64,000 nt of DNA. It comes from VFJZ01 sp046598415. GTDB taxonomy: Bacteria > Actinomycetota > Thermoleophilia > Gaiellales > F1-60-MAGs149. The position numbers and the translations under genes were made by a program. Shown piece after piece: positions 8,960 through 19,532 of this stretch. Position 1 is the first letter of the stretch. The number at the start of each line of letters is the position of its first letter. The notes beneath the pieces are model-generated. The model was given only the letters and a program-made list of their open reading frames with translations. It ran no database searches and was not told the DNA's origin. The stretch is taken from the NCBI GenBank assembly GCA_046598415.1, contig JBKJIG010000084.1:62001-126000 (forward strand), in the 5' to 3' direction.

Positions 8960-9160
8960 GTGCGGAGTTCGGGGCCGATCGGAGCGCTCCTCGTCGGCGA
9001 ACGCGGCGATCACCTGCGCGCAGCGGGCCAGCGCATCCCATCTTTCGAAGGAGGTCGGCCAATCGCACGATCGCGGTTTCCACCCCCGCTGCAGCCAGCG
9101 GGCCGTAGCGCTCGATCTGCTCGGCGACCGGGCCCGCGCGGTACTTCGACGGGCGACCTT
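8960..9160 (-). pseudogene. Frameshifted C-terminal remnant of an F420-dependent LLM-class oxidoreductase
   Basis: Read on the minus strand, one frame gives VAEQIERYGPLAAAGVETAI then VRLADL (about 9128-9050). The neighbouring frame continues FERWDALARCAQVIAAFADE (9049-8990). Joined, these match the usual C-terminus of luciferase-like F420 oxidoreductases (AEQI..Y..AGV..., then FERWD..ARCA.VI..F). One indel near 9050 breaks the frame, and the upstream three quarters of the gene is missing or unrecognisable. It is probably a relic of a deleted paralogue; an intact LLM gene lies at 22223-23122. Confidence 0.6.
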
Positions 9161-9284
9161 GCCGGGGCCGCAACTCCGCGGTCAGCGTCGCGATCTCGTC
9201 CGCGGTTGCACCCGCCAGGGCAGACGAGCACGACGAGCGCCGGAGACGGAATCCGCACCGGCGATCGTGCCACACTGGCGGGCG

Positions 9285-10436
9285 ATGGTGGTGGCGACGC
9301 GATCGATCGCACTCCTGTTCATCGCGTCGTACATCGCGCGCGTCCCGGTCACCGCGATCTCGCTCGCGCTGATCCTCGTGCTGCGGGAGAGCGGCCACGG
9401 CTACGACCTGGCAGGGCTCGCGGCCGGCGCCTACGTGGTCGGCCTGTCGATCACCGCGCCGCTGACCGGCCGGCTCGCCGACCGGTTCGGCGCACCGCGC
9501 GTGTTCCTGGCCGGCGCGCCGCTGTGCGGCATCGGCCTGGTCGGCCTCGTGGTCGGCGCCGACTCGCTGCCCGTGATCGCGCTGCTGGGGCTGGCCACGC
9601 TCGCCGGCGCAGCGCTGCCGCCGCTCGGCGCGCTCACCCGCGGCCTGATGACGCCGCTGCTGTCCGACGCCCAGCGAGCGCGGGTCTTCGCCATCGACGC
9701 GACCGCGCAGGAGCTCTGCTTCATGGGCGGGCCGCTCGTGCTCGCGGCGCTGATCGCGCTCGGCAGCGCGGCGCACGCGCTGGTCGTGATCTCGGCGATG
9801 CTCGCGGCCGGCGCGGTGCTGTACTGGGCGGTCGCGCGGCGCCTGCCGCGCGTGCCGCACGCCACCGGAGCGGAGCGCGGCATGGCGCCGATCCGCAGCT
9901 CGGGCCTGCGCGCGCTGCTGGCCGTGAGCGTGCTGGTGGGCGCCATGTTCGGCGCCATCGAGCTGTCGATCGCCGCCGCGCTGGAGGACGCCGGCAGCCG
10001 CGACCTGGCGGGCATGTTCCTCGCCATCTGGTCGGCCGGCAGCCTCGCCGGCGGGCTGCTCGCCGTGCGCTGGCCGGGCGCCGACCTGGAACGCCGCCAG
10101 CACGTCGCGCTGGTGGCCGCCGCGGCAGCGACGTTCGTGCTCGTGCCCGCCGCCGGTGCGCCGGTCGCGCTCGCCATCGTGCTGTTCGTCCAGGGCGCGA
10201 CGCAGGCGCCGCTGATGGCGGTCGGCTACGCGCTCGTGCCGCGCCTCGTCGACGCCCGGCTGTCGGAGGCATTCGCGTGGCTCACCTCGGCCGTCGTGGG
10301 CGGTATCGCGATCGGCACGACGCTGGCCGGGGCGGCGTCGGAGCACCTCGGAGCGGGTGCCGGCTTCCTGATCGGCGCCGTCGCGCCGCTCGTCGCCCTG
10401 GCATTGGCGCTCGCGTTCCTGCGCTCCCCGCGTTGA
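9285..10436 (+). CDS. MFS transporter
   Basis: A 383-residue major facilitator superfamily permease with about twelve membrane segments in two six-helix halves. The loop 2-3 motif GRLADRFGAPR is the MFS signature, and a long charged loop near residue 195 separates the halves. The substrate is unknown. The ATG at 9285 is preferred because upstream sequence in frame is arginine-rich and overlaps remnant DNA. The Shine-Dalgarno match is weak. The divergent GcvPA-like gene begins 16 bases after the stop, so the transporter may import the substrate or export the product of that enzyme pair. That is a guess from position, and a separate promoter for the pair is also possible. Confidence 0.82.
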   Translation: MVVATRSIALLFIASYIARVPVTAISLALILVLRESGHGYDLAGLAAGAYVVGLSITAPLTGRLADRFGAPRVFLAGAPLCGIGLVGLVVGADSLPVIALLGLATLAGAALPPLGALTRGLMTPLLSDAQRARVFAIDATAQELCFMGGPLVLAALIALGSAAHALVVISAMLAAGAVLYWAVARRLPRVPHATGAERGMAPIRSSGLRALLAVSVLVGAMFGAIELSIAAALEDAGSRDLAGMFLAIWSAGSLAGGLLAVRWPGADLERRQHVALVAAAAATFVLVPAAGAPVALAIVLFVQGATQAPLMAVGYALVPRLVDARLSEAFAWLTSAVVGGIAIGTTLAGAASEHLGAGAGFLIGAVAPLVALALALAFLRSPR

Positions 10437-10439
10437 TGC

Positions 10440-10452
10440 TACGTTCGCGGGC
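10440..10452 (+). promoter_or_regulatory. Candidate leaderless promoter of the gcvPA-like gene
   Basis: TACGTT at 10440-10445 lies seven bases before the ATG at 10453, with no Shine-Dalgarno sequence. The 16-base gap after the MFS stop therefore may hold its own start site. The following seven bases (CGCGGGC) are identical to those before the ATG at 30768. Confidence 0.4.
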
Positions 10453-11844
10453 ATGAGTGCCCACCCCTGGATGGCCAACTCGACGGACGCCGCGAAGCAG
10501 TCGATGCTCGATGCCATCGGCGCAGCCTCGATCGACGAGCTGTTCGAGCAGATTCCGGCCGACCATCGCACCGCCCGGCCGCTCGACCTGGAGCCGTCGC
10601 TCGCGTCCGAGGTCGCGCTGCGACGCCACCTGCTCGACCTGCTCGGCCGCAACCGCGACTGCGAGTCGACGCTGTCGTTCCTCGGCGCCGGCTGCTGGCA
10701 GCACCACGTGCCGGCCGTCTGCGACGAGATCGCCCAACGGTCGGAGTTCACCACCGCCGTGTGGGGAACCGCGCAGTCCGACAAGGGCCGCAACCAGGCC
10801 TGGTTCGAGTTCACGAGCCAGCTCGGCGAGCTGATCGACCTCGACTTCGTCGGCCTGCCCGTCTACACGTGGGGCGCCGCCGGCGGCCATGCGCTGCGGA
10901 TGGCGGCGCGCCTCACCGGCCGCAACGAGGCGCTGTACCCGGCCTCGCTCGACCCCGAGCGCCTGGCGGTGTTCCGCACCTACTGCGAGCCACGCGAGAT
11001 GCCCGGCCACATCACGCTGACCGAGGTCGCCGTCGGGCCCGACGGGCGCATCGATGTCGCCGACCTGGCCGCGAAGGTCTCCGACCGCACCGCTGCGGTC
11101 TACTTCGACAACCCCGGCTTCCTGGGCGTGATCGAGACGGCGGGAGCCGACATCGCCGAGCTGGCCCACGGCGTCGGCGCGGAGCTGATCGTCGGCGTCG
11201 ACCCGGTCTCGCTCGGCGTGCTGGCGCCGCCGCCCACCTACGGCGCCGACGTCGTCGTCGGCTCGCTGCAGCCGCTCGGCATCCACATGAACGGTGGCGG
11301 CGGCACCGGCGGCTTCATCGCCACGCGGGACGAGGAGCACTACGCGCGCCAGTTCCCGACGCTGTGCCTGTCGGCCTTCCCGACCTCCGAGCCGGGTGAG
11401 ATGGGCTTCGGCATCGCGCTGTTCGAGCAGACGTCGTACGGCTCGCGCGAGATGGGCCGCGACTGGACCGGCAACTCCGTCTACCTGTGGGCGACCGTCG
11501 CCGCCACCTACCTGGCGCTGATGGGGCCGAACGGCATCCGCGAGGTGGGGGAGGCGTGTCTGGCGCGCAGCCACGCAGCTGCCCGCCGGCTGGCCCAGAT
11601 CCCGGGCGTCGAGATCGTCTACCCGGACGGGTTCTTCAAGGAGTTCGTCGTCCGCTTCGACGGCACCGGCCGCACGGTCGCCGAGATCAACCGGGCGCTG
11701 CTCGAGTACGGGATCTTCGGCGGCAAGGATCTGTCCGCCGACATGGACTGGCTCGGCCAGAGCGCGCTCTACTGCGTCACCGAGGTGCATACGTCCGAAG
11801 ACATCGAGCGTCTCCACGCGGCGCTTGTGGAGGTGACGGGATGA
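10453..11844 (+). CDS. Divergent glycine dehydrogenase alpha-subunit-like protein (GcvPA paralogue)
   Basis: A 463-residue protein that aligns end to end with the N-terminal-half subunit of the glycine decarboxylase P-protein: start SIDELFEQIPADHR, then SFLGAGCWQHHVPAV, later DPVSLGVL..P..YGADVVVG. Hallmark segments have changed. The strongly conserved YTPYQPEISQG is replaced by VWGTAQSDKGRNQ, and the REQYIRR...SNICTNQ region reads EQTSYGSREMGRDWTGNS. It overlaps the beta-like subunit by four bases (ATGA), so the two are probably made in equal amounts as a heterodimer. A canonical one-chain GcvP lies immediately downstream, which makes ordinary glycine cleavage an unlikely role. The substrate may be another amino acid; no H-protein or separate T-protein is nearby. 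Confidence 0.75.
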   Translation: MSAHPWMANSTDAAKQSMLDAIGAASIDELFEQIPADHRTARPLDLEPSLASEVALRRHLLDLLGRNRDCESTLSFLGAGCWQHHVPAVCDEIAQRSEFTTAVWGTAQSDKGRNQAWFEFTSQLGELIDLDFVGLPVYTWGAAGGHALRMAARLTGRNEALYPASLDPERLAVFRTYCEPREMPGHITLTEVAVGPDGRIDVADLAAKVSDRTAAVYFDNPGFLGVIETAGADIAELAHGVGAELIVGVDPVSLGVLAPPPTYGADVVVGSLQPLGIHMNGGGGTGGFIATRDEEHYARQFPTLCLSAFPTSEPGEMGFGIALFEQTSYGSREMGRDWTGNSVYLWATVAATYLALMGPNGIREVGEACLARSHAAARRLAQIPGVEIVYPDGFFKEFVVRFDGTGRTVAEINRALLEYGIFGGKDLSADMDWLGQSALYCVTEVHTSEDIERLHAALVEVTG

Positions 11845-13385
11845 GGGAGAACTACCAGGCCGCCCGCTGGGACGAGCCGCTCGTGATGGATCTCGGAGCG
11901 CCCGGCCGGCGCGGCTCGCTGATCGCCGGCCCGGGCGACGAGGAGGGTGCCTCGCTGGTGCCCGAGGGCATGCGCCGCGCTGCGCCGCCCGAGCTGCCGG
12001 AGCTGTCGGAGCACGACGTGCTGCGCCACTACCTGCACCTCGCCCAGGAGACGCTCGGCATGCTCGGCGTGTCGCTGTTCGGCACGTGCACGGTGAAGTA
12101 CAACCCGCGCGTCTCCGAGCAGCTCGTGGCCCGGCCGCAGATCGCCGAGCTGCATCCGTACCAGGACCCCGACACGCTCCAGGGCGTGCTCGAGATCGTG
12201 TACCGGATGGACCGGATCCTGCAGGAGGTGTCGGGCCTCGACCAGTTCGTATTCCAGCCCGGCGGCGGTGCCAACGCCGCGTACACGCACGCCTGCGTGA
12301 CCCGCGCCTACCACCAGTCGCGCGGCGAGCTCGACACGCGCCGCGAGGTGATCACGACCATCCAGTCGCACCCGTGCAACCCGGCCACGGCCGCGGCCGC
12401 CGGCTTCGACGTGATCACGCTGCAGCTGGACGAGCACGGCTACCCCTCGCTCGATGCGCTGCAGGCGGTCGTCTCGGATCGCACCGCGGCCCTGATGGTC
12501 GGGAACCCCGACGACATGGGCATCTACAACCCCGAGATCAAGGAGTGGGTGCGGCTCGTGCACGAGGCGGGCGGCCTCGCGTTCTACGACCACGCCAACT
12601 TCAACGGCGTGATGGGCAAGCTGCGGGCGCGCGAGATCGGCTTCGATGCCTGCATGTACATGCTCCACAAGACGTTCGGCGCGCCGAAGACGGGCGGCGG
12701 CGGACCGGCGGTCGGTGCCTACGGCTGCACGGCCGAGCTGGCGCCCTTCCTGCCGGTGCCGGTCGTCGCATTCGACGGCGAGCGGTACACGATGGACTCC
12801 GACCGGCCGCTCTCGATCGGCAAGATCCGCGAGTTCATGGGCAACCTGCCGGTGGTCGTCCGGGCCTACGCCTGGTCGCGCGGCATGGGTGCCGACGGCA
12901 TCAACGAGGCGTCCGACCTGTCGGTGCTCGCCAACAACTACATGGCGAGCCGCATGACGGGCATCCGCGGCGTCACCATCTCGCACCCGCACATCACGCG
13001 CCACCGCATGGAGATGACCCGCTACAGCCTCGAGCAGTTGCGCGAGGAGACGGGCGTCGGCATCGGCGACGTGGCCAACCGGATGGCCGACTTCGGCATC
13101 GACGGCCCCTGGATGAGCCACCACCCGTGGATCATCCCCGAGCCGCTCACCCCCGAGGCCGGCGAGCTGTGGTCGCGCGAGGACATCGACGAGTGGATCG
13201 ACGTGCTCGAGCGGGTCTGCGCCGAGGCGTACGCCGATGCCGACCTGGTCAAGACCGCGCCGCATCGCTCGGTCATCCACCAGGTGGACATGTCGGGCGG
13301 CGAGGATCCCGAGCGCTGGGCGACGACGTACCGGGCGTACAAGCGCAAGCACGGGGTTCCGTCGCGCGCGCAGGCAGTGCAATAG
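11841..13385 (+). CDS. Divergent glycine dehydrogenase beta-subunit-like protein (GcvPB paralogue)
   Basis: A 514-residue PLP-dependent subunit. The Schiff-base lysine is evident as K277 in LHKTFG. D250 (YDHAN; canonical VDGAN) and H177 (QSHPCN; canonical SAHGTN) keep the cofactor-contacting positions. Nearby signatures differ from real GcvPB: GSCTMKYNP is GTCTVKYNP, DGANMN is DHANFNG, and the PHGGGGPG loop after the lysine is APKTGGGGPAVG. The C-terminal part (DFGIDGPWMSHHPWIIPEPL, then EDIDEWIDVL) follows the family closely. The pattern is that of an active PLP enzyme with altered substrate pocket. Translation is coupled to the alpha-like subunit. Confidence 0.78.
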   Translation: MRENYQAARWDEPLVMDLGAPGRRGSLIAGPGDEEGASLVPEGMRRAAPPELPELSEHDVLRHYLHLAQETLGMLGVSLFGTCTVKYNPRVSEQLVARPQIAELHPYQDPDTLQGVLEIVYRMDRILQEVSGLDQFVFQPGGGANAAYTHACVTRAYHQSRGELDTRREVITTIQSHPCNPATAAAAGFDVITLQLDEHGYPSLDALQAVVSDRTAALMVGNPDDMGIYNPEIKEWVRLVHEAGGLAFYDHANFNGVMGKLRAREIGFDACMYMLHKTFGAPKTGGGGPAVGAYGCTAELAPFLPVPVVAFDGERYTMDSDRPLSIGKIREFMGNLPVVVRAYAWSRGMGADGINEASDLSVLANNYMASRMTGIRGVTISHPHITRHRMEMTRYSLEQLREETGVGIGDVANRMADFGIDGPWMSHHPWIIPEPLTPEAGELWSREDIDEWIDVLERVCAEAYADADLVKTAPHRSVIHQVDMSGGEDPERWATTYRAYKRKHGVPSRAQAVQ

Positions 13386-13393
13386 GATGCAGA

Positions 13394-13412
13394 CGGCCGC
13401 GCTTTCCGGCCG
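13394..13412 (+). other. Small hairpin between the divergent pair and gcvP
   Basis: CGGCCG (13394-13399) and CGGCCG (13407-13412) can pair around a CGCTTTC loop. There is no T-run after it, so it is more likely a processing or stabilising stem than a terminator. Confidence 0.25.
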
Positions 13413-13436
13413 CACGTCGACCATTCAGGGGTATCC

Positions 13437-16307
<2,871 letters not shown>

Positions 16308-16350
16308 CGGTGCGATGTCACACCTCGGCACGCTGCGGGCTCTACCGTGC

Positions 16351-16860
16351 ATGATCGACGTCGTGGAACGTGAGGACCGGGTCGCCGGCACCTACCTGGA
16401 GCGGCTGTTCGAGCAGCACGAACGCCGGCTCGGCCAATTCCTCGTCCACGTGGTGCGCGACCGCGCGCTCGCCGAGGACCTGCTGCAGGAGACGTTCCTC
16501 GCCGCCTGGCGCGCGCGGGGCGAGCTCGATTCGATCGTCAACCCCGAAGCATGGCTGTTCGGCATCGCCCGCCACCGGGCGCTCCGGGCGCTGCGCGGCG
16601 CGCAGCGGCTGCGGCGCGCGCTGGAGCGCGTCGCGTCGTCACCGGCGCCCGCGCTCGACGAAGGCCCCGAGCCCGCCGTCGACGTGCTGGCGCTGATCCA
16701 CCGCGTGCTGAGTCCCGAGGACCGCGCGCTGGTGGTGCTCCGGTACGTGCACGGATTCGACGGCCGCGAGCTGGCCGAGATCACGAGCCGCTCGCCCGCG
16801 GCCATCCGCAAGCGCCTGGAACGGGCGCGGACGACGCTGCTGCAGGAGGCGACGCGATGA
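16351..16860 (+). CDS. ECF-type RNA polymerase sigma-70 family factor
   Basis: An alternative sigma factor of about 169 residues. Region 2 is visible as DRALAEDLLQETFLAAWRA and PEAWLFGIARHRALRALR. Region 4 is visible as SPEDRALVVLRYVHGFDGRE followed by SPAAIRKRLERART, the recognition helix for the -35 element. ATG 16351 is preferred; an earlier in-frame ATG at 16315 would add twelve residues without homology. It overlaps the downstream membrane protein gene by four bases, the standard layout for a sigma factor and its membrane-bound partner. The regulon is unknown. Confidence 0.9.
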   Translation: MIDVVEREDRVAGTYLERLFEQHERRLGQFLVHVVRDRALAEDLLQETFLAAWRARGELDSIVNPEAWLFGIARHRALRALRGAQRLRRALERVASSPAPALDEGPEPAVDVLALIHRVLSPEDRALVVLRYVHGFDGRELAEITSRSPAAIRKRLERARTTLLQEATR

Positions 16861-17735
16861 CCACTCCTCTGACTCCTGAAGACAAGAGTCTCACCGAGCT
16901 GCTCGCCCCGCTCGCGGACATCCCCGCGGTGCCGTACCGCGAGCGGCGCGCCGCTGCGCGGCGGCGCTGGCTGCGGCCGGTGCTCGTCGGTGTCGCGTGT
17001 CTGACCGTCGTCGTTGCCGCCGGCGCGGTGATCGTCACCAGTGGCGGCGGCGCGTCGCGGCCCGCCGGGACGCCGGCGGCGACGGTTCCGCCCGCCGCCG
17101 ACCTCGGCGTCTATTTCCTCCAGGGCGGAGAGCTCGTCCGCGTCGCGGTGCCCGATCCCGTCGGCGGCATGGGCGCGGCTCGGCGGGCGCTCGAAGCGCT
17201 GCTGGTCGGTCCTCCGGCCGGCTACGAGACGGCGGTCGTGACCGGTACGACGCTCGAGTCGTTCGACGCCGGCGACACCGTCGCGACGATCAAGCTCTCC
17301 GGGCGCACGCCCGTCGACCGAGGCCTGGAGCAGATCGTCGCGACGCTGACCGACTTCGACGACATCAACTGGGTGCGCTTCGGCGTCGAGGAGGGGCTCG
17401 TCGACCGGACGCTCGCATCGGGGGCCGTCGATGCCGCGCCGCCGATCGAGCTCGTCCGGGCGGAGTCCTCTGGGGGGCAGACCATCGCCTTCGCCGGCAC
17501 AGCTGACGTGTTCGAGGCGAACGTTCAGCTCCGCGTCATGCAGGGTGCCAAGGAGCTCGCGACGACGTTCGTGACGGCCACGTGCGGCACGGGCTGCCGC
17601 GGCTCGTTCTACGGAACCATCGACGTCCCCGTGGGCACTGCTCCGGACGACGTCAGACTCGAGGCGTTCACCACCTCCGCGGAGGACGGGTCGATCCAGA
17701 ACGTCGTCGGCCGAGACGTGATACCCCCGCCGTAA
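16857..17735 (+). CDS. Membrane-anchored GerMN/Gmad2 domain protein, probable sigma-factor partner
   Basis: A 292-residue protein with a short cytoplasmic N-terminus (1-40) and a single membrane helix at about 41-61. An extracytoplasmic Pro/Ala-rich linker follows, then a GerMN-type domain at roughly 85-180 (LEALLVGPPAGYE, then TIKLSGRTP). An immunoglobulin-like Gmad2-type domain lies at 190-290, with two cysteines in TCGTGC that may pair. GerMN and Gmad2 modules are common in actinobacterial envelope proteins without sporulation. Because its start overlaps the sigma gene stop, it may tether or inhibit the sigma factor, though the 40-residue N-terminus lacks an obvious zinc anti-sigma motif. 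Confidence 0.75.
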   Translation: MTTPLTPEDKSLTELLAPLADIPAVPYRERRAAARRRWLRPVLVGVACLTVVVAAGAVIVTSGGGASRPAGTPAATVPPAADLGVYFLQGGELVRVAVPDPVGGMGAARRALEALLVGPPAGYETAVVTGTTLESFDAGDTVATIKLSGRTPVDRGLEQIVATLTDFDDINWVRFGVEEGLVDRTLASGAVDAAPPIELVRAESSGGQTIAFAGTADVFEANVQLRVMQGAKELATTFVTATCGTGCRGSFYGTIDVPVGTAPDDVRLEAFTTSAEDGSIQNVVGRDVIPPP

Positions 17736-17772
17736 GCCGTCGATTGGCGGATCTGCGCTCAGCGCCGCGGTG

Positions 17773-18096
17773 GTGGATGGGGTCATCGGCCATGGGTGGG
17801 GTAGAAGATGAAGCGTTTCGGCGCTTGCGATAGGTGGCTGCTGCGTAGGAGCTGCACGTTGCAGCGTCCGCCTCGAGTGCGCGGAACGGGCGCTCCGGCG
17901 CGGTGGCAGACGTAGGTCGAAGGAGCTGCGCGTCGCGGATCGCTGATGCAGGCATCCGCGGGTGCAGCGGTGGCGGCGTGCAGCTTCCGTCGGAGGCCGT
18001 GAAGAGCCGCATGCGCGGAGGCGTCAGGGGGACGTCTCAATTTCCAGGTGATGACCGCAGTCCACCCAAGACGCGGCGCATCGCAGCCGCGGAGGC
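17773..18096. repeat. 324-bp direct repeat, copy 1
   Basis: First of two highly similar units offset by exactly 376 bp with no net insertion or deletion. Positions 17795-17864 are identical to 18171-18240 over 70 bases; the rest carries scattered substitutions. On the minus strand one frame stays open through the whole unit in both copies and ends at the same place (stop 17783-17785). It encodes a basic polypeptide with the shared C-terminal stretch CNVQLLRSSHLSQAPKRFIF, followed by YPT. No recognised family; it could be a short gene, a structured RNA or a dispersed element. Confidence 0.75.
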
Positions 18097-18148
18097 GCAG
18101 CTGCTGCGGGCTGCGCCGGGCGGGTCTGCGATCGGCCTAGTCCCGGTT

Positions 18149-18472
18149 GTGGATGGGATCATCGGCGATAGGTGGGGTAGAAGATGAAGCGTTTCGGCGC
18201 TTGCGATAGGTGGCTGCTGCGTAGGAGCTGCACGTTGCAGAGCCTGCCTCGAGTGCGCGGAACGGGCGCTCCTACTCGGGGGTCAGACGTAGGCCGAACG
18301 AGCGGCCGTCTCGGACTGCTGACGCAGGCATCCGCGGGTGCAGCGGCTGCCGCGTGCAGCTCTCGTCGGATGCCGTGAACAGCCGCAAGCGCGGAGGCGT
18401 CAGGGGGACTCCTCAATTTCCAGGTGATGACCACAGTCCACCCACGACCCGGCAGATCGCAGACCCGGAGGC
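18149..18472. repeat. 324-bp direct repeat, copy 2
   Basis: Second unit of the pair, separated from copy 1 by 52 bp. The minus-strand frame is again open and ends at 18159-18161. The deduced peptide matches copy 1 at both ends (VITWKLR..PPDASA near the start, CNVQLLRSSHLSQAPKRFIF near the end) but differs in the middle (PLVRPTSDPRVG in place of AAPSTYVCHRAG). Together the copies fill most of the gene-free stretch 17736-18553, the largest such stretch in the window. Confidence 0.75.
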
Positions 18473-18495
18473 TCGGCAGCAAATTGGCGGCAGCA

Positions 18496-18518
18496 AATTG
18501 GCTGCCTGGCAGCGAATT
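18496..18518. repeat. Near-perfect palindrome with TGCCTGGCA core
   Basis: Arms AATTGGCTGCC and GGCAGCGAATT flank a central T, with one mismatch. The core resembles the GTGCCTGGCAC elements at 8881, 26459 and 55535, and like them is followed by CGAA. It lies downstream of the ureohydrolase stop (18554, minus), so it may also act as a 3' stem for that transcript. Confidence 0.45.
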
Positions 18519-18553
18519 CGCGCCGATATACCGTTTCGGGTTAGGTTTCGACG

Positions 18554-19504
18554 CTACCTCGCCGCCTGCCGCGCCACCAACCCCAGCATCACCGTCGCCA
18601 GGCGCGCCGCGTTCAGCGCACCGATGCCGCCGCGGTCGTTCTCGGCCATGAACTCCACCAGGTTGCAGCCCGCGATGCGGCCGCGGGCGGCTGCGCCCGT
18701 CAGCAGGTCGACGGCCTGGAAGTACGTGAGGCCGCCCGGCGCCGGGCCGATCGTCGCCGGCATGATCGCCGGGTCGAGCGCGTCGATGTCGAACGCGACG
18801 AACACCTCCGACCCCTCCGGGATCAGGTTCAGCACCGGCTCGACGCCGTGGGCGTGCAGGTCGCGGGCCGACACGAACTCGACGCCCGCCGCGACGGCGT
18901 CGGCGTGGTCGGCCACGCGGGCCGAGCCGATCGCGCGCTGGCCGACCTGGATGATGCGCTCGACGTGTCCCATCTCCGACGCTCGCCGCATGGTGGAGGA
19001 GAGGCCGAGCCGCTCGCCCTGCACCTCGTCGCGCCAGTCGATGTGGGCGTCGATCTGCAGGATCGTCAGCGGTGGGCGGCCGGCGTACGCCTCCAGCATC
19101 GGGATCGGCGTCGAGTCGTCGCCGCCCAGCAGCAGCGGCACGACCCCGCGGTCGAGCAGCAAGCCGACGGCGGCGCGGATGCGGTCGCGGCTGGCCTCGT
19201 GGTCGGACTCGTCGGTGTCGACGTCGCCGCAGTCGACCGCCGTCACCGCGCCGCCGGGGAAGATCGAGCCGCCGAGGTCGAAGTCCATGTGCGCAAGGTT
19301 TGCCGCATAGGGCGCCGCGCCGGCGCGGATGGCGCCCGGGCCGTTGCGACAGTAGGCGCCGACGGACGCGTAGGGCGTCGCCGAGGCGGCACCGAAGATC
19401 GCGGCGGAGCCCGTCGCCGTCGCGAACGTGGCGGCGGGCAGGCCCATGAACGTCGAGGTGTCCACGGCGCCGAACATCGCGCCGATCGCAGGGATATCAC
19501 TCAT
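18554..19504 (-). CDS. Agmatinase/arginase-family ureohydrolase
   Basis: Binuclear metal hydrolase that cleaves a guanidino compound (agmatine, guanidinobutyrate or similar) to urea and an amine. It is 316 residues. Metal-ligand motifs are DAHIDW (D152, H154, D156) and FDIDALDP near residue 240. The first motif is unusual: GGDDS at 127-131 where the family normally has GGDHS, so a metal-ligand histidine is replaced by aspartate. ATG 19504 is used; the divergent hydrolase gene starts only about 28 bases away. The substrate cannot be assigned from sequence. Confidence 0.87.
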   Translation of the reverse strand: MSDIPAIGAMFGAVDTSTFMGLPAATFATATGSAAIFGAASATPYASVGAYCRNGPGAIRAGAAPYAANLAHMDFDLGGSIFPGGAVTAVDCGDVDTDESDHEASRDRIRAAVGLLLDRGVVPLLLGGDDSTPIPMLEAYAGRPPLTILQIDAHIDWRDEVQGERLGLSSTMRRASEMGHVERIIQVGQRAIGSARVADHADAVAAGVEFVSARDLHAHGVEPVLNLIPEGSEVFVAFDIDALDPAIMPATIGPAPGGLTYFQAVDLLTGAAARGRIAGCNLVEFMAENDRGGIGALNAARLATVMLGLVARQAAR

Positions 19505-19532
19505 CCCGGCATCATCGAGGATGATGCGCGCA

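Noticed and set aside
9231..10452. Glycine riboswitch upstream of the transporter or glycine-dehydrogenase-like genes
   Set aside because: I looked for tandem aptamer-like stems and the usual conserved bulge sequences and saw none; the gaps are 54 bases or less of usable leader.
17736..18553. CRISPR array or insertion sequence in the repeated region
   Set aside because: There are only two units of 324 bp, no short regular spacers, no terminal inverted repeats and no transposase or cas gene.
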